A DNA stretch of 64,000 nt from Porphyra umbilicalis (Eukaryota > Rhodophyta > Bangiophyceae > Bangiales > Bangiaceae), in the NCBI GenBank assembly GCA_002049455.2, contig KV918770.1, forward strand, positions 186,001 to 250,000. The letters are read 5' to 3'. The notes under the pieces were generated by a model. The model worked only from the letters and a program-made list of their open reading frames with translations. It was not told the DNA's origin and ran no database searches. Positions 32,497-43,180 of this stretch are shown here, piece after piece (the first letter of the stretch is position 1; each line of letters begins with the position of its first letter). The position numbers and the translations under genes are program-made.

Positions 32497-33423
32497 GCAG
32501 GAGGAGGTCGAGTCAGCAAGCGCCTGCAGCTCGTGCACTCGGACCTGGGCGGGCCAATGTCGGAGCTGTCGCGTGGCGGTGCGCTCTATTTTGGCACCTT
32601 CACTGACGACTTCTCCCGCTGGACAGACGTGGTCTTCCTGAAGAAAAAGAGCGATCTGCTCTCTGAGTACAAGAAGTGGCCGACGAAGGCCCAGCTGCAC
32701 ACGGGAACCAAGATCAAGATCCTACGCTCCGACAATGGCGGCGAGTATGTGTCGAATGCATGCAAGGCTCTTCACGATGAGAACGGCACGACGCACCAGA
32801 CCACGGTGCCCGACACGCCGCAGCAGAACGGGGTTGCTGAGCGGCTCAACCGAGTTCTCGTGGAGATGGCTCGCACCATGATGCGACACAAGGACGTCGA
32901 TCAGGATCTTTGGGCGGATGCCATCAAGACGGCGGTCTACATCAAGAACCGCGTCACCAGCCGGGCGCTTTCCGTCGGCAAGACACCTTTAGAGCTGTAA
33001 ACCGGTAACAAGCCCGACGTAAGCCACATGCGGGTGTTTGGGTCGACATGCTGGGTCGTGCTGCACAAGAGTCACATCGACGGCAAGTTTGGCGACAAGG
33101 CGGCGAAGGGCGTCTTCTTGGGCTATCCCGACGGCAGCAAGGCGTACAAGGTCATCCTCGACGACGGCAAGGTCGTCAAGGCACGAAGCGTCGTGTTCGC
33201 CGAGACGAATGTAAGCGAGGTGGCAGAAGTTTCGGAGGAGCTTCCCGAAGACGAAGTTGTCGGATTCGAGAAGGGTTTGCGCTCTGCAAGCGACGGCAAA
33301 GACGAAAATGCTGACAATGACGACAAGGACGACAAGCAAGACGATGGATCTGACAAGTCCGCGGACGACAATCAAGGTTGTGGCGGCTCTCAAGACACGC
33401 TGCGTCGGAGCGGCAGAGCGCGG
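32492..33423 (+). mobile_element. copia-1-family integrase fragment, arm B end, opposite orientation
   Basis: Matches 6898-7829: LVHSDLGGPMSELSRGGALY, ILRSDNGGEYVSNACKAL, QQNGVAERLNRVLVEMARTM and the acidic linker (DKSADDNQGCGGSQDTLRRS). It is broken, with about one break, and ends abruptly at a diverged LTR. The junction with the RT/RNase H fragment shares GGTGC (32492-32496). Confidence 0.85.
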
Positions 33424-33730
33424 TGTTGAAACGCAGTGGGGATGAGGGATGGGGGACCACGGTGAAGTGATTGAGTGGCTTGAGCTTGTGTGTGTGTGTG
33501 CGAGTCTCTCCAAAGCGCCCCTCTTCCCATCAAGGGCACTCCTCAAGTAATCAAAGTCGGAGCACGCAAGCCCACCACGCAGCCCAAGCAGCTCGCCCGC
33601 GCACGCGCCCGCCCACAGTGTGAATCAAAACGCTCACCAAATCAAAGCATCAGGGATCAAAGCAAAGCCCACGCAAATCAAAGCATCAGAAGCGCAAGAA
33701 CAAAAAATGTGAAACCGCAAAAATTTCACT
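33424..33730 (-). repeat. Diverged copia LTR of a related subfamily
   Basis: Starts TGTTGAAACGCAGTGGGGAT, the complement of a copia-1-type LTR end. The GTGTGTGTGTG microsatellite follows, then sequence that tracks the LTR loosely (CTCACCAAATCAAAGC against CTCACCAAATCAAAAGC in the 418-bp LTRs). The far end is not clear. Confidence 0.65.
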
Positions 33731-33789
33731 CAAAATCGCACGGGTACAAATGTCGAATGCACCACCGGTCACCAAACCGCGAGGAAGTC

Positions 33790-33910
33790 GCATGGGTAGC
33801 CTAGTGGGAAGTAAAACACCCACACTCATTAGGCGTGACCTTCGGATCGCATCCGGGAGTCGGGGTTCGAACCCTGTGAATACCTGGTTTCTTAAATTTT
33901 GCTTTTTACA
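33790..33910 (+). ncRNA. tRNA-like Pol III unit (SINE head or decayed tRNA)
   Basis: TAGCCTAGTGG at 33797-33807 fits the A-box consensus TRGYNNARNGG at every position, and GGTTCGAACCC at 33864-33874 fits the B-box. T-runs at 33897-33900 and 33905-33909 could end transcription. The acceptor and T stems do not pair well and the A-B spacing is long, so a tRNA-derived SINE is more likely than a working tRNA. No second copy was seen in the window. Confidence 0.4.
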
Positions 33911-34735
33911 GCGGCAGGGCTTACAGCGGCGTTGAGCATGACGTTCCAACATACATCCCCATCCCCCAGAGGCCCAGTGGCGCAGGGCCTGACGCGGACG
34001 AGGCGCCACGCGACCCCTCGATCCGGGCCCTCTAGAGGGGCCTGGAAGCTTTTGGAAGCTCCTTTGACCGGGGAAAGGCCCGGGGCCGAGATACGATCTC
34101 GGCCACTGTCGATATCCCACGAGGAATTCGATCGGAAACATGAAAATCTGTGGATAAGTCCCTAGTGATGTATTGGGCAATTTCAGTCCAAGCTGGCTTA
34201 AATCCAGGGACGATATCTCTCTTCCAGTGGAAGGGGGTCCCTTGATGCGTGGCAGGGTGCACCAGGACCCCGCACCAGGGACCGTGGCCCGCCGGGCCCC
34301 GGCCCCCCTACGACCGTCTCTTCCAGGGCCGGGATTGTGCACATCCTGTGTCGTGTTTCTGAGGGTATATGAGTGTATGCTTTGGGGTCATCGTGCGTAC
34401 TCGAATAAATCAGCGATGCGTTTGCGCTAGTTCCGGCGTTCTGGTGCGCTCTGCGCCCCGTGATCCAGGCGTTTGTGTTCTTTCTCCTTTGTGTCCCTCC
34501 ACATCCTGTGCTGGGTTCTCTGACGGGGCCGTGCGCCGTCGGCTTTGCGGGCAGAAACCACTACAGTACGAAGGGGCGCCCCCTGGGCTGCGGTCGCGCG
34601 CTCGTGCTCCGCGTGTGCGCGCTTCTCGTGTCGCGTGCTTTCTGCCGCCGGCGACGGCATATGAACACGCCGTCCGCCGGCGGCTCGTGCTCCCTCGCTC
34701 GTACATCCCAACGACCTCCCGCACGCATCCCCCCA
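33911..34735. other. No gene recognised
   Basis: Moderate GC. Short inverted pairs such as GGCCGAGAT-ACG-ATCTCGGCC (34082-34102) and CCAGGGAC/GTCCCTGG-type motifs. It leads into the hairpin repeat upstream of Harbinger copy b. Confidence 0.4.
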
Positions 34736-35011
34736 CCGTTGAGTTCTTCCCGCCCTTGCCGCCGGCGTGAGACGCCGGCGGCTGCCCCCCCCGCCCCCTT
34801 GCTACCGTTGAGTTTTTCCCGCTTTGCCGCCGACGTGGGACGTCGGCGGCTGCTCCCCCCCCCTCTCTGCTACCGTTTCGTTTTTCCCGCGCTTGCCGCC
34901 GGCGTGGCACGCCGGCGGCCATTTCCCCAACCCCCCCTTCTACCGTTGAGCTTTTTCCACCCTTGCCGCCGGCGAGGCCCGCCGGCAACGGTTCCCCGCC
35001 CTTCCCCCCGC
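34736..35011 (+). repeat. Four tandem units (68-70 bp), each with a hairpin and a TTTTTCCCGC motif
   Basis: Units start at 34736, 34805, 34873 and 34943. Each has CCGTTGAGTTTTTCCCGC followed by an inverted repeat. In units 1 and 3 the arms are GCCGCCGGCGT and ACGCCGGCGGC; in unit 2 both arms carry matching changes (GCCGCCGACGT and ACGTCGGCGGC) so pairing is kept. TTTCCCGC equals the E2F consensus TTTSSCGC. The array is 180-450 bp upstream of a Harbinger-type ORF start at 35191, so a promoter role is possible. Confidence 0.7.
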
Positions 35012-35190
35012 TTGTTTTTTTTTGCCACCGGCCACCTGCGCGTGGCGCTTTGCCCGCGTGCGCCGCCGGTGCTGCGTGGGCGCCGGCGGTGTGCCGTGTG
35101 CGCAACGGTGCCTCTTCCCCTCCGCCCCCCCCACCTCCCTGACCCTCGGCAAATCTGTTCAAGAGCCACCGCTTTCTTTCGCCTCCCACC

Positions 35191-36938
35191 ATGACCCGCA
35201 AGCCCGGCCCGGAGCGCGACGCGGAGCGGAGGAGGGACCAGCATCAACGGCAACAAGAGCGCCTCGCCGTGCTCGCGCGGTGCACGTGTTCGTGCCACCT
35301 CGGTGGGTGCCCGCCGTGCTCCACATCGTCACCGTCGTGCGGAGGACGGGCGCCATCACCGCCGCGCAACAACTTGGCGCCACCGGCTGTTCGGCACCCT
35401 CAACAAGCCGGCGGCAACTGGGGCGGGGGGCAAGGACGGGCGCCGTCGCCGCCGCACAACAACTGGGCACCGCCGCCTGGTCGGCACGCTTAACAAGCCG
35501 GCGGCAACTGAGGCGGGGGGCAAGGACGGGCGCCGTCGCCGCCGCGCAATAACTGCGTGCCTTCGGCTGATTCGCACCAACATCAAGCCGGCGGCAACTG
35601 GGGCGGGGGGCGAGGACGGGCGCTGTCGCCGCCGCGCAACAACTAGGCGCCGCCGGCTGGTCGGCACCCTCAACAAGCCGGCGGCTACTGAGGCGTGGGG
35701 CATGGACGGGCGCCGTCGCCGCCGCGCGACAGCTGAGCGCCGCCGGCTGACTTGCACCAAAATTAAGCCGGCGGCAGCTGGGACGGGGGGCAATGACGGG
35801 CGCCGTCGCCGCCGCGCAACAACTAGGCGCCGCCTGCCGATTCGCACCAATATCAAGCCGGCGGCAACAGGGGCGGGGGGCAAGGACTGGCGCCGTCGCC
35901 GCAGCGCAACAACTGGGGGCCACCGGCATATCCGCACCCACACCAAGTCGGCGGCAACTGGGACGCGGGACAAGGGTGGGCGACATCGTCACGGGGCAAC
36001 AACTGGGCGCCGCCGGCTGGTCGCCAGCCACAAAAACCCGGCGGCAACTGGGGCGCGGAAGAAGGACGAGGGCCGTCGCTGCCGCGCGACAGCTGGGGGC
36101 CGCTGGCTGATCGACACCCGCATCAAGTCGGCGGCAACTGGGGTGGGGCTCAAGTACGGGCGCCGTCGCCGCAGCGCAACGACTGGGCGCCGCCGGCTGA
36201 TCCGCACACACGCCAAGCCGGCGGCCGCTCGGGGCCGCCGCCTGGAGGTCTATCACCAAAAGGGGACGGCCATTGGAGCGGCGCGCAAGGACGGGCGTCG
36301 TTGCCGCCGCGCAGCGACTGGGTGCCGCCGGCTGGGCGGATCCGTCGTCAAGCCGGCGGCGGCGACGGACGACATGCGACGGGCGGGGGACCGCCGCCTG
36401 GAGGCGTGAACGGCGGCGGGCCGCCAGACCAAGGTCAACTCCTGCCGCAAGACGTGAGCGCGCCGCCGGCTCGCGGCTGTCTGCCGCTCGCCGCCGGCAG
36501 GTGCGCGCCGCCGCCAGACGGTGTGCCGCCTCAAGGCGGCGGCCAATCGCGTCGGGGCGAGGGACGGGCGGCGTTGCCGCCGCCAGCTTTTCGTGTGTTG
36601 CCACAAGCCGGCGGCAACCCCACACCTTCCGGGGCCACCCGCCGCGAAGGCGGTGGCTGGCAGGCGCCGCCGCCAGCCAACGGGCAGTCTGAAGCCGGCG
36701 GGGAGTCGGCACCGCCGGCTGCAGATCAACCGCAAGTTGGCGACGCGCAGCCTTTACCCGCCGAATGCCGGCCGCCGGCAGCCACCGTGCACCCCCCGCC
36801 CGTCCCGACGTTGAGTCCAGGGGCTCGGGGGGAGGCGTCAGCGGACACGCCGGCGGCGGGCCACGACAAGCCGGCGGGCCACGACAAGTCGGCGGGCCAG
36901 GACCAGCCGGCGGATCAGGACAGGCCGGCGAGCCAGTA
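35191..36938 (+). pseudogene. Pro/Gly/Gln-rich leader region of Harbinger copy b
   Basis: From the ATG at 35191 (MTRKPGPERDAERRRDQHQR) the frame reads a Pro/Gly/Asn/Gln-rich protein. It passes through ten 30-residue repeats (consensus near RAPSPPRNNWAPPADRHPHQ then AGGNWGGGQG) that contain several in-frame stops, then into GHDKPAGHDKSAGQDQPAD before a stop at about 36937. The SANT-like gene that follows uses another frame and has its own ATG at 37077. The region may be a decayed low-complexity N-terminal exon or a separate gene. The Pro-rich region upstream of the intact partner at 60390-61622 is comparable in composition and position. Confidence 0.35.
35361..36260. repeat. Ten tandem 90-bp units without any length change
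   Basis: The marker GCCGC(G/A)CAAC-like start recurs at 35361, 35451, 35541, 35631, 35721, 35811, 35901, 35991, 36081 and 36171, always exactly 90 bp apart. Units differ by base changes but show no indels. Each ends near AAGCCGGCGGCAACTGGGGC. A period of exactly 30 codons without indels suggests past selection on a protein frame. Confidence 0.85.
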
Positions 36939-37076
36939 AAGGCCGGCGGGCCAGGACAAGCCGGCGAGCTAGGACAAGCCGGCGGCAGCGACAGGCACGC
37001 CGCCGCCGGTGTACAAGTAGGGGACGTTGACGCCGTCGGCTGTGGCGTTGCTGCGCCGAGGTACGCACCCCCACCG

Positions 37077-38477
37077 ATGGGGACTGGGCTGAGGTGGACG
37101 GATGAGGAGCGTGTGGCGCTGTGCAAGGCGTACTTAAGCACGTCCCTGGACCCCGTCAAGAGGACGGACCAGAGTGGGTTGAAGTTCTGGGCCTCGGTCG
37201 TGGCGGCATGGAAGGGGCTGCTGACGGGGCGCCCTGGCGTCCGCCGGCGCACTGAACGCGGCGTTGGGGGGGTGCAGACGCAGTTGGACAAGATTCGCAA
37301 AGGCGGGAACGAGTTTGGCTCTCACTAAATGGCGGTCAATCGCATGGAGCTGAAGGGCAACCCAAGTGACGAGGACATGATCAGCGCTGCGATGGCGCGC
37401 TTCTGTGGCGCCAATGTGTACGAGACGATACGCAAGGACCGCACGGCGGACAAGGCCAAGGGCAAGGCGACCAAGCGCAAGGCCAAGCAAGTGCACTGCC
37501 CGGTGGTCCCGTGCTGGCGGGTGCTGCGGCACGTCGACAAGTTCAGCAAGGCCGCCGGGGCCGCCACAGCCAACGGCGGCGCCGCCGGTGCCGGATCAGC
37601 CGGCGGCTCTCCCGGCGGCCGCTCGACAAGCGACTCAGACGAGGACGGAGAGGACGTGGGTGCTGACGGCTACCAGTCGCGCCCGCGTTGTGCGAAGGCC
37701 GCCAAGCGTGACAAGGCGGCGGGCATCCTTGAGTCGCTTATGTTCAAGGCGAGAACCGACGCGCTGTCCGCGCTGGCGCAAGCAACGTCGGAGCGCACGA
37801 CCGTGGCTTTTTTTAACTCGGCAGAGACGCGCGACACGCCAGATGCTGTCGCGTTTCGTCGCGCGCATTCTCGCAAGCTGATGGCGGCGGCCGGCTTGGC
37901 GCTGTCCCCGCCGAATACTTTGTCGGAGGCGTCTCCGCCGCTGGCGTCTACAGAAGATGCGCCGGGGGCAGGGGAGTCTACACCCTCCACACCCGCGCTG
38001 ACATCATCGTCGACGCCGCGTATGCCGCCGGCGCAGGAGCCGCCGGCTGGCACGGCGGTGAAGCCGGCATCTTCGCCGGCGGCGAGTGCCCCTGGGGGTG
38101 CGCCGCCGGCGTCTGCGTTCAAGACGACGACTGCGACTGTGTCCTCTCCGGCGCCCTCGGCCGCCGGCTCCGGTGCACCTGGGGGTGCGCTGCCAGCGTC
38201 TGCGGTCAAGACGATGACTGCTACTGTGTCCTCACCGGCGGCCTCGGCCGCCGGCTCTGGTGCAGCAAGCCGTGGCCGGCGGTCGGTGTCGACAAAGCAG
38301 GCCAAGGCAGCGGCGGCTCTTGCCGCTGGGTCCAAGACACTCGACGATGAGAACGATGGCATTTATGTGGTGCCTGTTTTTCCTGTGTGCGACAATGGCG
38401 CGGGTTGTTCGGAGGACCGGCAAGACGCTGAGGGGGACGACTTGAGTGATGACGATAGGAACTCGGAGTACCAGTAG
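37077..38477 (+). pseudogene. Harbinger partner gene, Myb/SANT-like (copy b)
   Basis: PIF/Harbinger elements encode a DNA-binding partner with a Myb/SANT-like trihelix that brings the transposase to the ends and into the nucleus. Here MGTGLRWTDEERVALCKAYL opens the domain, with FWASVVAAWKGLL and QTQLDKIRKGGNEFGSH. A TAA at 37326-37328 interrupts it where the intact copy at 60390-61622 has Tyr (SHYLVVKN). The frame then goes on through MAVNRMELKGNPSDEDMISA, YETIRKDRTADKAKGKATKR and HCPVVPCWRVLRHVDKF. The C-terminal half is Ala/Ser-rich and contains two copies of a unit of about 28 residues (PGGALPASAVKTMTATVSSP). It stops at 38477, convergent with the transposase at 38894. Confidence 0.75.
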
Positions 38478-38512
38478 TGTGTTAGATTGCGTATTGGACA
38501 GCGACTTCAAAG

Positions 38513-38552
38513 AATTTTTGTTCCCCGTTGGGCAGGATTTTTTTGTTTCCTA
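38513..38552 (+). promoter_or_regulatory. ENE-like double U-tract hairpin after SANT gene b
   Basis: 35 bp after the stop: AAAGAA, a T-run, CCCC-GTTGGGCA-GG, a second T-run, then TTTCCTAC. It is nearly the same as the element after the transposase at 52766-54352. Confidence 0.5.
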
Positions 38553-38842
38553 CTTACTTCGTATTTGCGTCCAACAGAGAGTATCCCTCGCGCGTCGGTC
38601 CCGGGTAGCTCACCACGCCAGGAGCGGCAGAGGTCTGCGCGATAGCCGCGGCGCTGCTCGCCGTCACGCCGACTTTGCGCCGGTGCTGAGCTGCCGTGCT
38701 GTGCCTTTCGCACGCCGCCGCCGTCGGCGCGTCAGTAACAACTGGTGCGTGCGTGGCGGCGGCGGCCTATGCGCAGGTCTACCTCTCAAAAAGCAGCCAA
38801 GGCAGGCAGCACGAAACATGCTCAAGAAGACACACAGATGTA
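38553..38842. other. Intergenic space between convergent Harbinger ORFs
   Basis: GC-rich, no frame of interest. Contains GCCGCCGCCGTCGGC-type repeats near 38710. Confidence 0.4.
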
Positions 38843-38880
38843 AGGAAAAAAAAAACCGCGAGGCGGGAAAAAAAAAACTT
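38843..38880 (-). promoter_or_regulatory. ENE-like double U-tract hairpin after Harbinger transposase b
   Basis: On the minus strand, 14 bp after the stop: AAAG, ten T, CCCGC-CTC-GCGG, ten T, CCTTAC. The stem CCGC/GCGG equals that of copy a, but the triloop differs (CTC against TGT). AAG and CTT can close the outer stem. Confidence 0.55.
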
Positions 38881-38893
38881 TGTTCGTCTCTAG

Positions 38894-40861
38894 TTAAAGG
38901 TACGGCTCCAAACGCGTTGCTCTGTCCGCCCATACGTCCTCCGCCAGGTCATGCCTCAGCTTCAGGTGCTCCTTCTCGCTCCGCGTCTCTGCCCAAGCGC
39001 CTGACGCTTGCCCAAACGTGCCGACAGGTAGCCAGGCTACGTGTGCAATGGCGGGCGCAATGGCGGGGGGGGGATCACCGCCCCCCACAAGGCCGTCTCC
39101 ATCGTCCTGCATTCCCTCAGACCACCGCCGGCCGCCTGACAACAGCCGGCGGCAGCGGCCACCGCCACAACTCCCCCAGCACCCCCACCCGCAACCAAAT
39201 CTCCGCCGGCGGATCCATCACCGCCAGCGGCGGCCGCTCCTTCATTGCCGCCGCCGGCGTCACCGGTGGCAGCACCGTGCACTCCCCCGAGTACCGCCGC
39301 CCCGCCGCCGCCGCCGGCCGCCTGACCGGCGGCGGCGCCCGCCGCCGCCGCAGCTCCCCCAGCCCCCTTACACGCAATAAAATCACGGCCGGCAGATTCA
39401 TCACCACCGGCGGCGGCCGCTCCTTCAGTACCGCCGCCGGAGTTGCCGGCATTGCCGCCGTGCGCACCCACATCTCCCGCCGCCGCACCGCCGCCGGCCG
39501 CCTGACCGCCGGCGGCGCCCGCCGCCGCCGCAACTCCCCCAGCCCTCCCACTCGCAACCAGACAACCGCCGGTGGATCCGTCACAGCCGGCGGCGGCCGC
39601 TCCTCCATTTCCGCCGCCGGCGTTGCCGGCTGCGCCGCCGTTCCCACCCGCAGGCCCCGCCGCCCCGCAGCCGCCGGCCGCCTGACCGCCGGCGGCCATA
39701 CGGGTTCGGGACACATACCCGTCGCGTCGCTTTTCGGTGATCATGTTGTGCAGGATGGCCACCGCCTTAGTGACGGTGACCATCTGCTCAACGGTGGAGT
39801 ACTTGGCAGGGTGCAAAGCCACATGAAAACGTGCAGTAAGCACGGCATACAGTCGTTCGACATCTTTTCGCAGGGATTCTTGAAGTCGGTTAAATGTAAC
39901 CTCTACTTCTGTCGTGGGGTCAGGAAACGGAGAGACGAAAAACGCAAACCGAGGATAAATACCATCCACAAGATAATACAGGAGCGTGCGGGTCGTGCCG
40001 TTAGCAGATTAAGAGAATGTACGGGGCAACCATTCTCCGTTTGTAGCGGATAAATAGAAAGGGGAAACATGCATAACGTTTAGGTCGTTGTGAGATCCAG
40101 GACACCCCACAAATAAATGCCAAATCCAGAGGTCCTCATCATAAACGGTCTCCATCACCACGGAACGCTTCCCGTGACGATTCTGGTACATGCCAGCGAA
40201 CGCCTTAGAGCAGTTGCCTCACTGCCAGTGGCTCCAGTCAAGGGAGCCCATGCAAACGGGCATCCCGCGCTCAGCATTGCGCGTCAGAATGCGCTGCAGT
40301 TCTTCAGGGGTTGGGGGACGCAAATATGAGGGTCCAAACTCATCCACAATAAAGCGCATCAACTCTCGCACCGACATAGCAATAGTTGAAGCGGACAGTC
40401 GCATATATTCATCAGTCCTGTCCGGCGCCTCCCCATACACTATGACTCGAAAAGCCGCAACCACCTTTTGCAAGGGGTGAGCCTGGAGCCGGCCAGTCGC
40501 ATTGATGCGCTGCGCAAAAAAAAAGTCGGTCCTTCACGGCATTGTATATACGAAGAAACACGCTGCGCGGCACGCGGAACCGACGCTCAAAGTCACCCTC
40601 GGTGTAGACAGGCGGCTCCCGATTGAGACCAAAATAATCTCTCAGAATAGCACGCAAACCTGAGCGGAAGTTACGCCGCATGTTCGGCCGGCGGCCCGGC
40701 ACAGATGCAGCATAACGCGGCCGCCGGTGCACCCGAGACCCACGGGCACGCTTCTGCCGATGGCGCAACGCGTGTAGGTGTGCCGCAACCACCGAAGCAA
40801 TTTGTAGGTCCTCCCTATCCTCCAGCATCGCGTCTGCGGACAAATCAAAACGGTCGTCCAT
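38894..40861 (-). pseudogene. PIF/Harbinger transposase (copy b)
   Basis: Starts at the ATG on the minus strand at 40861 (MDDRFDLSADAMLEDREDLQ), homologous to the intact copy's N-terminus. Conserved blocks: RRNFRSGLRAILRDYFGL, DFERRFRVPRSVFLRIYNAV, KVVAAFRVIVYGEAPDRTDE, CMGSLDWSHW (first Asp), CPGSHNDLNVMHVSP (second Asp), RLQESLRKDVERLYAVLTAR (Glu), and the end LKLRHDLAEDVWADRATRLE. It is broken by a frame change in the A-run near 40510, a stop after DWSHWQ near 40219 and one or more near 40009. The C-terminal linker is expanded by GCC-rich Gly/Ala repeats (39120-39700) made of three or four units of about 190 bp. Confidence 0.85.
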
Positions 40862-41600
40862 CGCGCGAAGAAGACGGTCGCCACAACGGTGGCGGCGGAC
40901 GGCCGTCGACGACGACGGCGCCGCCCTGACGGTACCACCTGCACTCGGATCTCCCCAGCACCCCACAGAAAACACACCGCACGGACAGAGCAGATTTCCT
41001 TTCGCCCACCCCCCCGGCAGACCGTTTCAATGCCCCCCGCTGGACCCCCGAAACTGTCGCATCCCGGGGTGGAGGTACGGTCGCCTGTGGTCGCGTGCTC
41101 GATGCGACGGTCCGTCGCAGTCGCGATGCCGTTGCAAACGGTGAGCGCTCGAACGCTCTCCCGCGACACAAAGTGCATGGTTTGTCACTGCAGTTTTCTA
41201 AAAAGCCGGATGCCACGACACAAGCCTTTCGAACGGCGGCCAAAGCAGCGCCAGCCAATGAGAGAGCGGAACAAGATGGGGAGAAGCGCTTCGACTCCCC
41301 AAATCGTGCAGAGAATGGGGTACAAGGGCCTCACCCCCCATTTTCTGCCCGCTGAATCTGTGTGTACTTATATGATTCCGATCAACTAGATTCGCGTTTT
41401 CTTTCTTCGATTTGGGGTGCCCGACGTTGCTGTGGAGCCGTCCCCAACCCCAAGAGCCTAAATAGAGCCACGTGGAGCATGTGGGAGACACGTTTCTGAC
41501 ACGTATACACATTCGGACTTGGAGATGACGTTGTTCAAGACAGGAAACTCTAGCATTGATCAGGGTGCGTCAAAGCTGAGGCCAGTCTGACGCAGGCATC
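40862..41600. other. Upstream region of transposase b, no gene recognised
   Basis: A CCAATGAGAG box at about 41252 and CTGATTGGCTG at about 41602 stand at the edges of this stretch. GCGGGCAGAAA occurs here on the minus strand (about 41350) and at 34549 on plus, far upstream of the partner gene; this could be part of terminal repeats, but I could not extend it. Confidence 0.35.
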
Positions 41601-41623
41601 TGATTGGCTGTATTTGACACGTC

Positions 41624-42325
41624 ATGGCGCCTTCGAGGCCCAGTCTGTCGAGCCGTCTGGCGGCGCTCACAGCCGTTTTCGGGACCCTGCCCAATCACCC
41701 CCCAGAGAACCACAGCCCGAACAGCCGCTCCGTCCACCCTCGCCACACTCCCTCGCCCCCCGCCAGCCTCGCCACCTCCGCTACGCCCGCCGCCCCCGCC
41801 GACCCCATCGCCCCTGCCGCCACCCTTACAGCTACTGGCTCCTTGGCCATCGCCCTGGGTGCCGTTGCCGGCGCCGTCGCCGAGACTGCAGTCGTCGCTG
41901 CGGCGCCGCCCCCGCCCCCGCCCCCGACGCTGCCGCCGCCGCCGTGGCTAAGCCGCCGCTTCAGTGCCACGCTGACCCCCGCCACCAACGCCGGCGCCTC
42001 CCACGCCGCCGTGGCTCGGCCGCCGCTGCGGAGCCGCCCCCGCCCCCGGCACGGCCACTGCCGCCGCCGCCGCCGCCGCCGCCGCCGCCCCCGCCACCGC
42101 CGCCGCCGCTGCCGCCGCCGCCGCCGAACGCCTGTGCATCACTGTGACGGCCGCCGCCGCCTCCCACACCGCCGTGGCTCGGCCGCCGCTGCGGCGCTGC
42201 GCCCGCCCGCGGCACCGCTTTCGCCGCCGCCGCCGCAATCGCCGCTCAGCCGCCGCTGCGGCGCCTTCCTGTCGCCACCGCCCCTGTTGTCGCGCGGGCT
42301 GCCGCTGCAGTCATGGTGGGGGTGA
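41624..42325 (+). CDS. Low-complexity candidate ORF in a C-rich block
   Basis: The ATG has a good context (GTCATGGCGCC) and follows an ATTGG box at 41606. The N-terminal 100 residues are moderately complex (MAPSRPSLSSRLAALTAVFG, then a hydrophobic Ala-rich stretch LAIALGAVAGAVAETAVVAAA). The rest is Pro runs and Arg-rich translation of GCC repeats. Other frames are equally open. No family recognised; this may be only a GC-rich repeat block. Confidence 0.2.
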   Translation: MAPSRPSLSSRLAALTAVFGTLPNHPPENHSPNSRSVHPRHTPSPPASLATSATPAAPADPIAPAATLTATGSLAIALGAVAGAVAETAVVAAAPPPPPPPTLPPPPWLSRRFSATLTPATNAGASHAAVARPPLRSRPRPRHGHCRRRRRRRRRPRHRRRRCRRRRRTPVHHCDGRRRLPHRRGSAAAAALRPPAAPLSPPPPQSPLSRRCGAFLSPPPLLSRGLPLQSWWG

Positions 42326-42719
42326 CGCCGCCGCTGCCCCCGTTGCCACCCCTGCCACCGCCGCCCCGTTGCTCTTGCCTCCGCCGCCTCTGCCGTCGCT
42401 CTGGCTGCCGTCGCCATCGCCGCGGCAGAGGTCGCCTCTGCGGCAGGCCTGGGGTGTGCCACCCACGCGCCGCCATACGGGGACCTGTGTCGCAGGCCCG
42501 TCGGCGGCGGAGATGGCGCCGTGCCGTGGCGACCAGGGCGATCCTGGTGGTGGTGGGGAGGCGCCTGCCACGGTAGATGCTGTGTCTTTTACCAAGGGGT
42601 GTGCGGAGTTTCTGGTGGGAGTGTCTGGTCTCGTCCAGGAAGCGTGGAGCTGCTGCAGTGGGCTTCTGGGGGGATGCTGCGTGACCTCTCATGTAGTGTT
42701 TTCGGGGTCTAGAAAACAA

Positions 42720-43180
42720 CAGGAAGGAAGTGTTTGCGACCTAGCCAGTACCATCAACGTTCCCAGCACTCTCAATAGGACCTGACAGGACTGAGAGAAA
42801 AAGGTACAAGACCCATGTGTCACCATGATATGTCGTGCGAACCAACGTAGGTCCGTTCCAGATTGCTCTCCCAGGGTCTCTCCAAATCGGTCCAGACGGG
42901 GGGTGCCGATGACACTTCTTCAGAATACATGAGTAACGCCATTTTTTTTTCTCCGTCGTTCCTGAGTCTATCGATGGCGCTATGAACAGTGGTATAGGTG
43001 GCTAAGCGCACAGACGACTTTTTCGTGTTCATTTTCACCCCTCAACATGACAGAATCTGACAACAGCCTCCCAACCTCTCGCAGCCCACAACCTGCTGCC
43101 CAGCATCTGAGAGCCTGTCCCTACACCCCCTAGGTCTCTCAGCAAGCACACAAAGTAATACAAACCCCAACGCAGATAGT
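42720..43180. other. No gene recognised
   Basis: AT-richer spacer between a C-rich block (41640-42700) and a G-rich block (43180-43750). Confidence 0.4.

Noticed and set aside
33790-33880. Working tRNA gene
   Set aside because: Acceptor and T stems do not pair and the A-B box distance is too long, so only a tRNA-like unit is reported.
35159-37300. 713-codon minus-strand open frame
   Set aside because: It is antisense to the SANT-like gene and to the 90-bp repeats. Openness follows from repeat phase and GC content, and it has no family motif.
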